A stretch of DNA of 64,000 bases from Diphasiastrum complanatum. Its lineage: Eukaryota > Streptophyta > Lycopodiopsida > Lycopodiales > Lycopodiaceae. Every line of letters starts with the position of its first letter. Positions within the stretch are counted from its first letter, which is position 1. Below, one piece after another: positions 34,195 to 54,700 of the stretch. The notes under the pieces were generated by a model, which did not search any database, was not told where the DNA came from, and worked only from the letters and a program-made list of their open reading frames with translations. Where the stretch lies: positions 15,152,722 to 15,216,721 of the forward strand of contig CM055108.1 in NCBI GenBank assembly GCA_029204225.1. The letters are read 5' to 3'. The position numbers were made by a program, and so were the translations under genes.

Positions 34195-34388
34195 GAAAAA
34201 TTGATTTTTTCTTTTTCATTGGGCCACATGTGCCCTAATAATATGACAACTTGTAGCTAGTGGTTTTTGGAGGTCAAAACCTGCTTGACCGGTTGACGTT
34301 CTGGAAAGTTTCAGAATGTTGGAGAGAGCACTTTATGGAGAGAGAGAGTGAGCAGACAAAGATTGTGGAAATAAAGTTCACCGTCACG

Positions 34389-34390
<2 letters not shown>

Positions 34391-34433
<43 letters not shown>
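34391..34433. repeat. (GA)n microsatellite upstream of NAC-alpha
   Basis: About 21 GA repeats, with a second tract of about nine at 34503-34520, both within 500 bp of the NAC-alpha start codon. GA tracts are common near plant promoters; a role here is inference. Confidence 0.9.
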
Positions 34434-34436
<3 letters not shown>

Positions 34437-34643
34437 TGCTCGATCTTTGAATTAGGATTTTGTTTGGGGGTCTTAAAATAGCGATATAAAGAGTTGTTGG
34501 GGAGAGAGAGAGAGAGAGATTACATCTAAATGCTTTCAACAAAACCCTAAACAATAGAATATGAGATATTTAAGCGTGAAGAAAAAAAATGCACCATGTT
34601 AATTTTTTCAGCAACTATTAATATACATGCGCTCTACAGGGCA

Positions 34644-34663
34644 GGCCCAATAAACTTGGCCCA
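34644..34663 (+). promoter_or_regulatory. Paired GGCCCA (site II-type) boxes
   Basis: GGCCCA occurs at 34644-34649 and 34658-34663, about 215 bp upstream of the NAC-alpha start. Site II (TGGGCY/GGCCCA) boxes are known plant promoter elements of translation and ribosomal genes, which fits NAC-alpha. Another TGGGCC is near 34220. Confidence 0.5.
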
Positions 34664-34874
34664 AATGCATATACTTTTCAAAAGGAAGAGGATAAAATCC
34701 GGCCGTTGGTTCACATCGATCGGACGGTACAAATTAGGCAATACAACGCAGAAAGCCCTTCTTTTTGTGCATACAAATGCGATCCTCCTGCTCTATTTTT
34801 TTCCTTCATTCTTTCGTGCATTCTTCTCTCGTCAGCCGCTTAAGCAGAGCTTGTTCCATTCAAGCGGCCGCACC

Positions 34875-43719
<8,845 letters not shown>

Positions 43720-45740
43720 AATGGCTACATATAGTTGTTGCTGATGAATCTTCCTCCAGTTAGCGAGTGCTATTTTGGATCTTTTTTTGAACTTCCGTCA
43801 AACCTTACTATCTTAGAAAAGCCAATGTGGGTTATTTGCTGTATTTTCTTTTTAGTCTTTCATCAATGGAAAGTTTTGTGTGTTTAAGATGCAAAGATTG
43901 TTCATGTCTTTGCTTGTGAAATTGAGGTCAAGCAAAAGTTAGTATGTGAAAGGAGTTTTAAAATGATGGGGTTTTATTGCTCGTTTCAATTTGTATTCAC
44001 TTGGTGTTGTCACAAACTGGTCAATTGCACTTCTCACGAAGTGCCCAATTGGACGCTGCTCCGATCAGCTTCAAACTTATCTTTCAGCCACTTAACCAGA
44101 CCAGTGCAAAGAATATTTTTTGTTGCAAATGCACTCATGTGTTACTTCTTCCTACCTCAAGTGAATTAAGCGTAGGACTGTGAAGAACAGGCTATATAAG
44201 GTCAGTTATCACCGTCAATTCCGTCCAACAAAATGTCTCATGCACCATCATCTCTTAAAATAAATAGCACTTGATGATTTTTACATTGTCTACAGACATT
44301 GTGATCAACCATCTATTTTTTGATTAAAGGCCAGGTGCAAATGGAAACATGTTGAAAAAACTTGAAAGAAAGTGCTCAAATTGATCAGTTTGTTTCAAGG
44401 ATTAAAAACTAAACATCTGGACTCTCCCTTTCAAGAGAGGCTTTGGGATGCCTAATTGACCATCCAACTTACGTGTCATGCAATCCATCCAATTAATCAA
44501 TATTTTCCTTTGTTCTAAACAAATTTATGCAAGTTTTTGTCCTAAACATCCGTGTCTTCGTTTCCATGTGTGAATGCCACCATTTCTTTGTCATTTTGTC
44601 AGAATAGTCGATCTTTTCACGGACATTCCTGTAATGAGATATTACGTTATAATCAAGACCAAGTAACAAATTTTATCACTCTAGTATACTAATGATATTA
44701 TTCCTTGGAGCAAAGTAGCTGTATTTCGTTGCAATAAGTTCTCTGGACTCAAAAATGTAGAAACAAGCTTATAGTTTTGTAAAGCTCAAAGCCTGTAATT
44801 GGAAAGTTATATTGAAGTGTTGTCAAGCTTTGCCTCAACATTATATCAAGTTTTGTAATCAATGGATTGAGCCTTTGAACATGTAATGGTTGAACGCACA
44901 AGAGAAACTCGTATTGAAAGACACATTTCTTTGATAGAAATCATAAGTAGGATAAATGCTAGATATAGAGATCCTAAATAAAATACACATCTATCCAAGC
45001 CACGAATGACAAATGTTTGATCACAACGAGAGATTATGGCAGAGCACAAGAGCTCAAACTAGATCACAAGAAGAAATTCTCATAATAGTTGTAGGGCACC
45101 TAATGCCTAGTTGGCTCCATTGTATATTATTTTCTATTCGGTGCTATTGATTGGTAGTTTTAAAACTTGGATTTGTTTAAGCCAACACAACCCAGTTGAG
45201 TAGGTTAGCACCTATCAATTTAAGGCATTAGGACTTTGCAATTATATCTCTTTGTGATGTACTTTTTTATTATTCAGTTAATCAATATATTGTTGAGTAT
45301 TGTGTGCTCTTTGGTGAAGATCCAATAGTCGTCTTCTTGAGTGCCGTTTGGTGAATATCCGATAGTTGTCTTGTTGCTATGAATTTGTGGTTGCGTGTGT
45401 TGAGTAATGATTAGCAACTTTTATTATCGTCTCAGAGTTGTGTTGAGCACAATACGAGCTACTTATTGAGGTGATGGCTTGAAATGGTGGTGAAGGCCAT
45501 TTAGGAGTTAAAAAACACAAAATTCAGTGGAGGAAAGCTCTATAGAGAGCTAGGGCTTGGCATTTTGTGAGTTTCTTTTTTGCCATGAGTCATTAAAAAG
45601 ATAGCACATGGTGTATGCCACTACTTGAATGTTTATTAATAAGAATTGTGGTTTGGCACATAGTTAATTCCAAAATAAAATTCCAAAATAATTTTTTTTT
45701 GAAGTTAAAAAACATTTTTAGCCTCGTGCTAAAAAATGAA
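43720..45740. other. Intergenic region downstream of NAC-alpha
   Basis: Contains the NAC-alpha 3' UTR at its left end. No gene or transposon coding sequence was recognised. Confidence 0.5.
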
Positions 45741-45749
45741 TTTTTTTTT

Positions 45750-45857
45750 TTGACTGAATCACTTGGCACGTTGACAAGCTAGGTGATTTAGAAAAAAAAA
45801 AATTTCTAATTTTTCTAAATCACCTAGCTCGCCGGCATGCCAAGTGATTTTGTCAAA
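45750..45857. repeat. Long inverted repeat (foldback, about 45-bp arms)
   Basis: Left arm 45750-45794 and right arm 45812-45857 can pair. Both contain AATCACTTGGCA and GCTAGGTGATTTAGAAA, with about six mismatches clustered in the middle (ACGTTGACA versus TGCCGGCG) and an A/T loop. It could be a MITE remnant or a small-RNA hairpin. Confidence 0.65.
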
Positions 45858-46139
45858 TTTTTTATTTTACACTTAGCATGTTGGTTTGCTATCTTTGAAG
45901 ACTTTAAATTTTTATTGGGTATCTATTTTTGACTTTGATGCTATCTCAATAAGCTATCATGACAACTCTCTGAAAGGTAATGTCATTTAACAGTCAGTTT
46001 GAGTAAGGTACTATCATTTACTTTTGAATTTAGATTGTTTTTACTTTTTCAAAGTTCATGGCAAAGCTCATCTTAATGATCACCTTTCATTTATTTTCTT
46101 GTAAATCTATAATAGTTGAGCATTCATGAATCTAACATT

Positions 46140-47030
46140 CGTGATCAAGAGAAAGGTTGCCAACCTTTGACAAGCTCATAGGAATCTTGATGTAGGAAGA
46201 GCAACGGCGAGAAATGGTGAAAGCTAGATGTCAAAATACTGACTATCGGGCACTTGCGACACGCCAAAAACAAGGCAAGGGCAAGGGCAAGAAGAAGTCT
46301 AAGTAGTAATTTGCCAAGTCTCAGGAGGATGAGGGATCTTCCAGTAAGACCTGCTTCCATTGTGGTAAAAAGGGCCATTGGAAAAGTGAATGTCGCAAAT
46401 TCTTGGCAGAAGAAGGCAAGGAGAAACCAAAGCAAGCAGGTAACCTTGTCGATGAGGGTGAGATTGAAGACTCTAGCATCTTCATATCTGCATTGTCATC
46501 TAATCAAGATGATCAAGCGTGGTATGTTGACTCGGGAGCCACAAAACACATGACAAGTAACAAGAATTGGTTTAGTAGCATGAAAGTGTTGCATAATGGA
46601 ACATCCATTTCACAAGCAAATGGCGAGGTGTGCAAGATCAAGGGGATAGGCACTGTTTCAATCCAACTACCTAATGGAAAAAACACGATGATCAGGGAGG
46701 TACTTTACATACCAAGTTTGAAGAAAAATCTACTTTCTATTGGAGTCATTACTGATCAAAAGTTGAAGGTAGAATTCGCCCATGATCATTGCTTTGTGAA
46801 GGCTGTGAACCAAAAGTTCAAAGTTATTGCATATGGAGTAAGGGAGCCCAATACAAAATTGTACAGGTTGAATGCTACAATCAAGGGGCAACATGGACTC
46901 GTATCATCCATTCCATCGCAAACTGAGTTGTGACATAAGAGGCTTGGTCACTTGAACTTGGGAAGTCTCAATTTGATGAGGAAATTGGAGATGGTAATAG
47001 GATTGCCTACCATTGAAGACCACTTGAAAT
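46140..47030 (+). pseudogene. Copia gag C-terminus, protease and pre-integrase fragment
   Basis: The plus strand reads ATRQKQGKGKGKKKSK, then two stops, then the zinc knuckle CFHCGKKGHWKSEC (about 46351). The open frame from 46403 holds the aspartic protease site WYVDSGATKHMTSNKNWF, then VLYIPSLKKNLLSIG. After a stop at 46931, HKRLGHLNLGSLNLMRKL is the pre-integrase domain. It breaks off at 47030, where a palindrome and an LTR piece begin. Confidence 0.85.
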
Positions 47031-47062
47031 CGAAATTACACTATATGTATAGTGTAATTTCG
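47031..47062. repeat. Perfect palindrome at an LTR junction
   Basis: Arms of 15 bp (cgaaattacactata and its complement) around a 2-base centre. It marks the switch from plus-strand copia coding sequence into an LTR end. The corresponding LTR at 49166-49182 has only part of it. Confidence 0.95.
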
Positions 47063-47164
47063 TTTTGAGAAATACAGTTGCTATGTGAGCTTGCTGTGGA
47101 GAGTGTTTTCTGTCTGTGTTACTGTGTAGCATGATCTGTGTTCCTGTGCAAAGCAAATTCTAAG

Positions 47165-47592
47165 TGAGATGCCCCATCCTCTTATGCCAAACCTCTTGAA
47201 TAGGTATAAATGCTCACTTGCCACACATCCAACTTGGTTAGCAATAACAAAAACATCTAGTTTGAATAACTTCTCTTGTCTTTTACCTTTTGCAATCAAG
47301 ACATCCTTCCTTTTGATCATACAAGAATCTCCATCAATATTAAGACCATTGCTTAGCATTTGACTCACACTAAGTAGTTCTTAGTAATAGCTGGAACGAA
47401 CAAAACATCCTTCAAATGAACATTCCTATTTGTGGAGAGAGAAATAGAAATTGTGCCAATTGCACACTCACCATCATTGGCCATGTATATCACCCTCTTG
47501 TTATCTCCATATTCCAACAAGGGAACAACCTCTCCTTCCTTAATGCTCTCATCAATGCAAGCTAACTCATCACTTAAAGCCTTCACTCTCAA
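47165..47592 (-). pseudogene. Copia protease flap and pre-integrase fragment
   Basis: The minus strand reads MANDGECAIGTISISLSTNR, VHLKDVLFVPAITKNYLV and, after a stop, MLSNGLNIDGDSCMIKRKDV. This is the region after the protease active site; the active-site DSG block itself is missing. Confidence 0.75.
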
Positions 47593-47618
47593 ATAAAAGT
47601 ATTAGAACTCTCTTCTTT

Positions 47619-48000
47619 CTATTGAATGCTTTGAAAAAATTTTCTTCTTAGAGTCAATACTCTAGAAGTAGACTTGGCTTCATAAAGCTTCTTCAAAGCT
47701 TCCCAAGCCTCTCGAGATGAGTTGGACTTACAAATCTCCTTAAGTAGCTCATTGGTAACATTCATCTTGATCATGTGTAGAGCTTTCTTAGCTCTCTTGT
47801 CATATCTCAATTGCTCTTGTTGATCCAAGGGTCTCTCCTCCAACCCTACAACAACATCCATCAACTCATGCATTTTAAGAAGTGATTCCATCCTCACCTT
47901 CCATGTAGAGTAGTTGGATGAGGTAAGCTTGTCATTGCCTTCCAACATGAATCCACATATTGTAGCCATGTTGCAATGACCTGATGTTTCTCTTTCAACA
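47619..48000 (-). pseudogene. Copia gag N-terminal part (DUF4219/UBN2)
   Basis: The minus-strand frame carries KLTSSNYSTWKVRMESLLKM, DKRAKKALHMIKMNVTNELL and REAWEALKKLYEAKSTSRVL, the gag N-terminal and UBN2 signatures. The frame is open upstream to 48116, but homology starts near 47960. It ends at a stop near 47619. Confidence 0.85.
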
Positions 48001-49349
48001 TGTTCCAATGCACAAAGCACTATTTTGAAACACAACAAATGTTTCCAAAAAGAAGTCACAAAGATATGGAACCTCTCAATGCTCTTCTTGCACTTATTTC
48101 TAGCAAATGAACACATAGAATGTAGAAATCCTGATCAACCTTTGATCTACCAACAATCTAATGAAGCTTGCCACTTCCTAAGATTGAAAAACACTCTATT
48201 GAATTCCAGAAACCTCACAAAATAGAGAAAATAATGTTTCGACAACATCATAAAAAATTGAATAACTTATATTCTACATGCAATTGTCTAAAACTTGATA
48301 TATAATCTTGTAGCCTCCAATGAAGCCTTATAAATGCATAGAAATAGGCCAATTCCAGTAAGCCAAGTGTGAAATCAGAATTCCTCAATTTCATAAACCT
48401 AAATTGAGTTTTGATCTACAAGATATTAATTCTACACATGCAAATTTCTTGATTTTTGAGTAGAAGCTATTCTAGCATGCTCTAGAGATAGAAACTCCTC
48501 CAAATAAGAACTTGATCAAACATCAAACATAAGTTGAAATGAAATTTTTGTCTATACAAAAACAGTAAGCTACTGTATTTCACATGTGTGGATCCGAGTA
48601 TAACACAAAATGAGCATTCTACACACAAGATTGCAAGATATTACCAATATAGTGCATGAATGGATAGATGAACCCAAGAGAACTCATGTATAAGCATGAA
48701 ATGAGATGAGAGAGAGAGAGAAAGCTTCTCTTCCCACATGTGTACAACCATGTATAGTAGATCCATGTCTCATTAATATGTCCGATTGATTGCACACTGA
48801 CTGCAAACACTGAATAGCCTACTTCGGAATTTCAAAATTCCGGTTGCTGAGGTTTTGATTCAGCCGACAACCCTTGTCTCTGAATCCTCACATAGTCTCA
48901 AGCTTACCAAGCTTCTGTGTGTTAAACTCTCTACACCAGTGTTTCTCCTTACGTCTTCAACCCGCCGTAAACCCCGAACTCTCAGAAGACAGTTCTCCCG
49001 AAGCTCTCTTCAACGATGATGATGTACTGTGTACACTCCCTGTACAGCTCTGATACCAACTTAGAATTTGCTTTGCACAGGAACACAGATCATGCTACAC
49101 AGTAACACAGACAGAAAACACTCTCCACAACAAGCTCACATAGCAACTGTATTTCTCAAAATGAAATTATACTATACATATAGTTGTTCACTCAGGCAAC
49201 CCATGCATGACCCAGGTTGCCATTGGCGGGACGCGTGTCCCATCGACTTGCCTCGTGACGAGGCCAACTGATCCTTATCCACTGATAGGACCCACAGTAC
49301 AATAGCACAGTGATTCTACTTTAATTCTAACTATCTCAACTACAAGTCA

Positions 49350-49931
49350 TTGGAGGTAATGGCTAGGAAGAAGATTGTGATAGGTCTTCCAAGTTTCTTA
49401 AGTGGTATCAAACATGTTTGTGAGACTTGTGCTTTGTCTAAGTCACATAAACTACCTTATACTAGATCTATATCTAGATCTACAAAGACTTTTCAACTTG
49501 TACATTCGGATATTCATGGATTTACCCATATTGTCCATGTATCCGAGGCTCAGACATCGAAAGAAGTCTGGGACATCTTGAGTACACTATACGAAGTGCG
49601 AGATATAGCTTCCAAGCTACACCTCAGGAAGAAATTTTACTCCCTCAAGATGGCGAATGGTGATTTCCTACATAATCACATCAATCATTTCAAGGACCTG
49701 CTAAGGCAAATGGCCACTGTCGGATCCATCATAGAAGATCAAGACGTAGTGATGCAACTACTTACAAGTTTGCCAAGCTCATACAACAGCTGGGTGATGA
49801 TCATCACGACACATCCAGAACTGACTCTTTCGAGAGTCATTACTATGTTGTTGCAGGAAGACACGCGGAGGAACGAAGCCTCAAGTTTCTCAGTTGATTT
49901 TCATGCCTTACGTAAAAGCACTGTACTTTAG
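49350..49931 (+). pseudogene. Chimeric ORF: integrase N-terminus fused to gag UBN2
   Basis: One open frame of 193 residues joins two copia segments in reversed order. Residues about 1-58 are pre-integrase and the start of integrase (IKHVCETCALSKSHKLPYTR, FQLVHSDIHGF). From about residue 66 it is gag UBN2 (QTSKEVWDILSTLYEVRDIA, LHLRKKFYSLKMANGDFLHN, LLTSLPSSYNSWVMIITTHP). In intact elements gag precedes integrase. The frame stays open through the junction near 49520 and ends just inside the next LTR. It has no initiator context to suggest use. Confidence 0.75.
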
Positions 49932-50609
49932 GACCATAAATGGATCTACAAAAGATCCACAAGAGTGATTGGATGCTTGCTTAACAATCTATCAAAAAAC
50001 TAGACACACAAAAGTGGATCTATATTGGCAATTTGACAAACAACAAGCATTAACAATCAAAAGCATCGATCAACATTGAAATCCAAGCCCACACATGTGT
50101 ACTACAGGCTGTAGTACGACCTTCAACCTGAGAAACAAGTAGAAATCGATTAGGCTTCATTTGGATCACAAAAACTCAATGTACATAGTGAACTAGCTTG
50201 AGATTGCCAATGAGCTCCAAAATTTTTCTATCTTCTCACTATGGGAGCTTGGAATACATAGCAAATTTGGCTTCCTTCTTGAAGTTAGGTGGATTTCCAG
50301 CATGTAATAAGGAAGTTAACTCAGCCTTTTTGCCCTAAAATGAAACCCTAGTCTATTTCCTAGAGTCATGCTTGGTAGATAGCTAGTTGGTCAAATTTTC
50401 ACCTTAAATCTAGGATTTAGGTCCTATAAACTACGAATCACTACCAAAATGATGACCACCCTATGGACTTGACCTAACCTACATTAGGAGTGGATTGACA
50501 CATGGCATCTTGGCCTCACATGTGTGGAATCCACTTATGTACAAAATTTACATTATACTACATGGTTTTTTATCAAGCTAGATTTGCCAATTTTTGGCAA
50601 TTCTTCACA
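49917..50609 (-). mobile_element. Copia family A 3' LTR, minus orientation
   Basis: Starts TGTGAAGAATTGCC at 50609 right after the polypurine tract AATTTGAGGAG (50620-50610). It matches 53525-53830 over its last 300 bp and the copies at 7089-7600 and 60635-61078. The last few bases before 49917 differ from the 5' LTR end. Confidence 0.75.
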
Positions 50610-53508
50610 CTCCTCAAATTTAGCTTGATCTATTTACAACTCTCTTTCTAGATGAATGAATGCTTTTAGAAGTGTCTAAAAAATCCAGCTACAAACAAGG
50701 AACTTTTGAGACTTCAATAGAGAATGATGTCCATGAAGGATCTTTCACCACCTCTTAAAGGATCTCTTACAAGATGTTCCACAAATGTGTCTGTATACAT
50801 GTAGCACACTTCAAAAACTATACATCATGCCAAGCCATGGATTCCAAGGCATTTTGTGCACTTGAAGATACATCAATAAAGCTATTAAGTGCATACATAA
50901 TGTTGCCAAAGACAACTTGCCTTGCTTGATCCATATGATTGAGCCTAGATGGCTCCATCTTGATACTCATGGTTCTTCTTGGAGTCCTCGGGTCTTGAGC
51001 TTGCTCCTCCACTTGACTTGACTCCAAACCATCAATGAATTGAATAAGGTGTTGATCCAAAGGTGCTTCTTCAAGTTTACAAATCTTCCACTCTTGAAAG
51101 ATCACATTTTCACCATTGACAGACTCTTTGGTTGAAACCAAGTAGATTCTACAATCTCTACTTGAAGAGCAAAACACTACCATTATTCCTATCATTGAAA
51201 TAGGATAATCTTTGGTCCTTACATTGGAATGGTCATGCACAAAGCATGTGGACACAAAGATTTCCAAAGCGAATGATGTTTCATCTTTTATGACTCTATT
51301 CAAGCTATTACAAAAATAGTTATCAAATGAAATTGCTTATCAACAACAAATGTAGATTTCAAAGCATCCCATTTCATTGTCTTGTCATACAAAGTAATAA
51401 ACACCATGGATCTTAAAGGTAAGAAACAAGTCACCTCATGTCTACTACAACTTTCCAAAAAGTATTCAAAGATAGTAGACTCTCCAATGCTCACCACCCA
51501 CACTTTGCCAAGCTCATTCTTTCAAAAGCAACACTAGATTCCAACTTAAACAATCTTCCATGTTTAAATCCCTTTGCAATGCAAACATCATTCTTCAAGA
51601 TGAAGCAAACACCATGCTTAAAGTGGACATCCAAACAACTTTCTAAGAGTAGACCAACACTAAGCATATTCTTGGTGATTGATGGTACATAAAGGACATT
51701 TTCTAGATCCATGTATTTTGAGGATTCTAGACACAAAGAGATGGTGCCAACACCATCTATCCTACACTCTTCATCATTTGCAGTAAAGACAAACTTTTTA
51801 GCAACATTGAAAGAGTGTAAGGTTGAGAAAAAGTCCTTTTCACAAGACATGTGGGAGCTAGCCCCACTATCGATCCACCAATTGTCTCTTGAATTGCTAT
51901 TGCTTGTTGGTGAGGATGTAGATGCCATCAAAAATACATCTACTTCATCCTCCTCCTCCTCTTTTGCAAGGTTTCCTTGTTTGTCCTCCTCCACTTGTGC
52001 TCTTAGCCTCTTGTAGCATTCAGATGCATAGTGCCCCTTCTTTCCACAAAAGAAGCATTTTTGCTTTGACTTGTCCTTTGAACTTGATGCATCATCCTCT
52101 TCTTTGGCCTCTTTGGATGCTTCTTCTTTCCATTGGTCTTCTTTTTGCCCTTGAATGAGAAATTGGCTTTCTCATCACCATCCTGCAAAGACAAGGAACT
52201 CATTGCATGGAGAATCCTACACTCTTTAGCCACTAATACATTGTGAAGTTTTTCTATAGTTGGCAAAGTGTCTTGGATGGCAAAACTTTGGACCAAATTT
52301 GCAAAGTACAAGCTCTCCATCATGAATCTTCTCTCCAATGGAAGCCAACTCCCTTTAATCTTGTGCACTCTCCTCACTTCTTTTCATGCTTTGCAAAATT
52401 TGATTTCTAAACATGAGAACCCTCGAAGTGTTACTAGATTCATAGATTGATTTAAAGACTCCCAAGCCTCTTTAGCACTAGTACATGCTGATACTTCTCT
52501 CAACAAATCATTGCTCACATTCATCTTTACACAATGAAGTGCAAGCCTAGATCTCTTCTTGTATCTAGCTAACTCCTATGCACCTAGAGGTTCATCTTCA
52601 TCTTCAATCAAGAAATCATAAAGGTCTTGGAGCACCAAAAGTGACTCCATCCTAACCTTCCAAATAGCATAATTTGTAGAATTCAATCTCTCACTAGTTT
52701 CTAGAAGGTATGCTCCAGTAGATCCCATCTTACTAGTGACTTCTACAAACAAGAAATAGATTTGATTGACTTGAAACTCAAAAAGGTCTCACACTTGCAA
52801 TGTTCCACTCAAATTTGATTTCTAATCCAACAAATGGACTTATAATCATAGTTCTATCATTACCTCACAAAGTTGGAATGAAGATAAGATGAAGTGAAGA
52901 CTACTTTCAAACAAATATTGCCAAGAGATGGATTTGATTGTCTCTAGAATCTCACTAAGGTCTCTCTCTTGTAGTGTTTCACTCAAATTAGATTTCTAAT
53001 CCAACAAATGGACTTATAATCTCAGTTCTAGCACTCCCTCACAAAGTTAAAATGAAGATAAGATGATGTGAAATCTACTTACAGTCAAATCTTGTCAATT
53101 TTGGCTATTTTTGGACAATAACATGACTAAATCTCCCTCACACTTTTTGATGTACTTTCAAGACCTGTAAAACAAGTTTAGAGGACCTGATTTCAGCCTA
53201 GATTGATTAGATCTCATGACCCTATTCAAATCTAATCAATGGCACTCAATCTTGGTAGCTTATCCTAAGATTTCCACCAGAAATTAGCTCACAAATTGAA
53301 TTTCTTTGGATCAAATGAATACCATGCATTAAATGCAGGTCTAGAGGTGCCCACACATGTGGATAGTATAGATTTGGACCCTCACCAAGTTTGGGATCAA
53401 ATCTCCTCACCAAAATCAAGATTCTAGCTTGCCCTCTCAATACTAGTTTTTAGCACCAAAACTTGCTAAAAATGGATTTGCATTAGATCAATGGCTTACG
53501 CTCTTGTA
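50610..53508 (-). pseudogene. Internal region of copia family A element (gag, protease; RT deleted)
   Basis: The minus strand starts gag at 52728 (STNYAIWKVRMESLLVLQDL), with the UBN2 part broken by stops, and continues with PTIEKLHNVLVAKECRILHA and a KKKHPKRPKK basic stretch. Protease follows at 51994-51491 (NWWIDSGASSHMSCEKDFFS, LENVLYVPSITKNMLSVGLL). Only integrase-linker-like pieces remain (51303-50818, ending ALNSFIDVSSSAQNALESMA), then the polypurine tract. The integrase core, RT and RNase H are missing. The element could have moved only with help, if at all. Confidence 0.75.
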
Positions 53509-53524
53509 CTTGGCTCTGATACCA
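53509..53524 (-). other. Primer-binding site, copia family A
   Basis: The minus strand reads TGGTATCAGAGCCAAG immediately after the LTR end CTCACA, complementary to plant tRNA-iMet. Confidence 0.85.
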
Positions 53525-53830
53525 TGTGAGACTACTGTAATTTAGGACCATAAATGGATCTACAAAAGATCCACAAGAGTGATTGGATGCTTGCTTTACA
53601 ATCTATCAAAAAACTAGACACACAAAAGTTGATCTAGATTGGCAATTTGACAAACAACAAACATCAACAATCAAAAGCACTGATCAACATTGAAATCCAA
53701 GCTCACACGTGTGTACTACAGACTGTAGTACGGCCTTCAACCTGAAAAACAAGTAGAAATCGATTTGGTTTCATTTGGATCACAAAAACTCAATGTACAT
53801 AGTGAACTAGCTTGAGATTGCCAATGAGCT
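53525..53830 (-). mobile_element. Copia family A 5' LTR, truncated
   Basis: Last 306 bp of the LTR, about 90% or more identical to the matching part of 49917-50609. Its first 380 bp or so are missing; at 53830 it changes abruptly into leader sequence of another element. Confidence 0.8.
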
Positions 53831-54700
53831 CAGCAACCTCACTATCTAAGGATCCAATCAAAATTAGGGTTTTGAAAAAATCACAAAAAATTGACTATTC
53901 CAAATCTACATGCAAATGCTGAAAATTTGATATGCAATCTATAAGCCACCACTTAGGCTGAACCAATGATTCAAAAATCGGCCAGATCCAGCATGTGAAT
54001 TCAAAAAATGGAATTGAACAAGTATATTGACCTATTTAGTGTTTTGATCTACAAAAGATCCAATCTACAAAAGCAAAAAATCTGATTTTGGTGTAGAATC
54101 CTCTCTAGCATGCTCTAGACTTGATATCTTCACCAAATCATTGATAGATCTGATTTCGTCCTTCATAACCTGAAACACAAGCTCTGATACCATGTGAAAG
54201 ATTTCAGATCCTTAAGATCCAATCTACTTGAATGATCTTCGGTTAGAAAGAGAAATACACTACCAATTTCACCAATGTAGAAAAATCAGCATCTACACAC
54301 AATTTGAGATGCAAACACTAATAGAACTTGATCAAACTTGAATGAAATGATTATGTACTGTTGCTGTTCGTACAAAACCAGCAAGCTAATGTATTTCACA
54401 CATGTGGATCCAAAAATAGCAAATATAGATCATTCTACACATAGAATTGCAAGCAATCACCAAGATAGTGCACCAATGGATAGTAGAACCCAAGAGAACC
54501 ATGTATAAGCATGAAATGAGATAGAGAAGAGAGAATTTGACTCTCTCCACGAGTTACATCCTTTTATAGCAGGTCCAAACCCTATTTGGCCACTTGGCTT
54601 TCCCACCAAATGCTAACCCTACCAATTTTGGGTCTAGATTCAATGTACCCAACTTATTCAAATTGAATCTACTCAAACTCGCATTCTATCTTTCCCACAC
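53831..54700 (-). mobile_element. LTR and leader of a second copia family (B)
   Basis: The minus strand has LTR end TTTCACA followed by TGGTATCAGAGC (54192-54181), a second tRNA-iMet primer site. The likely LTR is therefore 54193 to about 54690, and 53831-54180 is the internal leader. Both parts resemble 48190-48900, where the LTR/primer boundary itself is deleted. Confidence 0.6.

Larger units (their letters stand above)
47043..49345 (-). mobile_element. Truncated copia element flanked by inverted LTR ends
   Basis: Minus-strand element. The 5' LTR spans about 49345-49060, primer site TTGGTATCAGAGC at 49059-49047, gag at 48000-47619, and a protease/pre-integrase fragment to 47164. It then abuts 47043-47163, which is the last 121 bp of the same LTR but inverted, 97-98% identical to 49182-49060. 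A normal element has direct LTRs; this one has lost most of pol and ends in a flipped LTR end. The leader at 48180-48900 is related to the sequence at 53831-54660. Confidence 0.7.
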
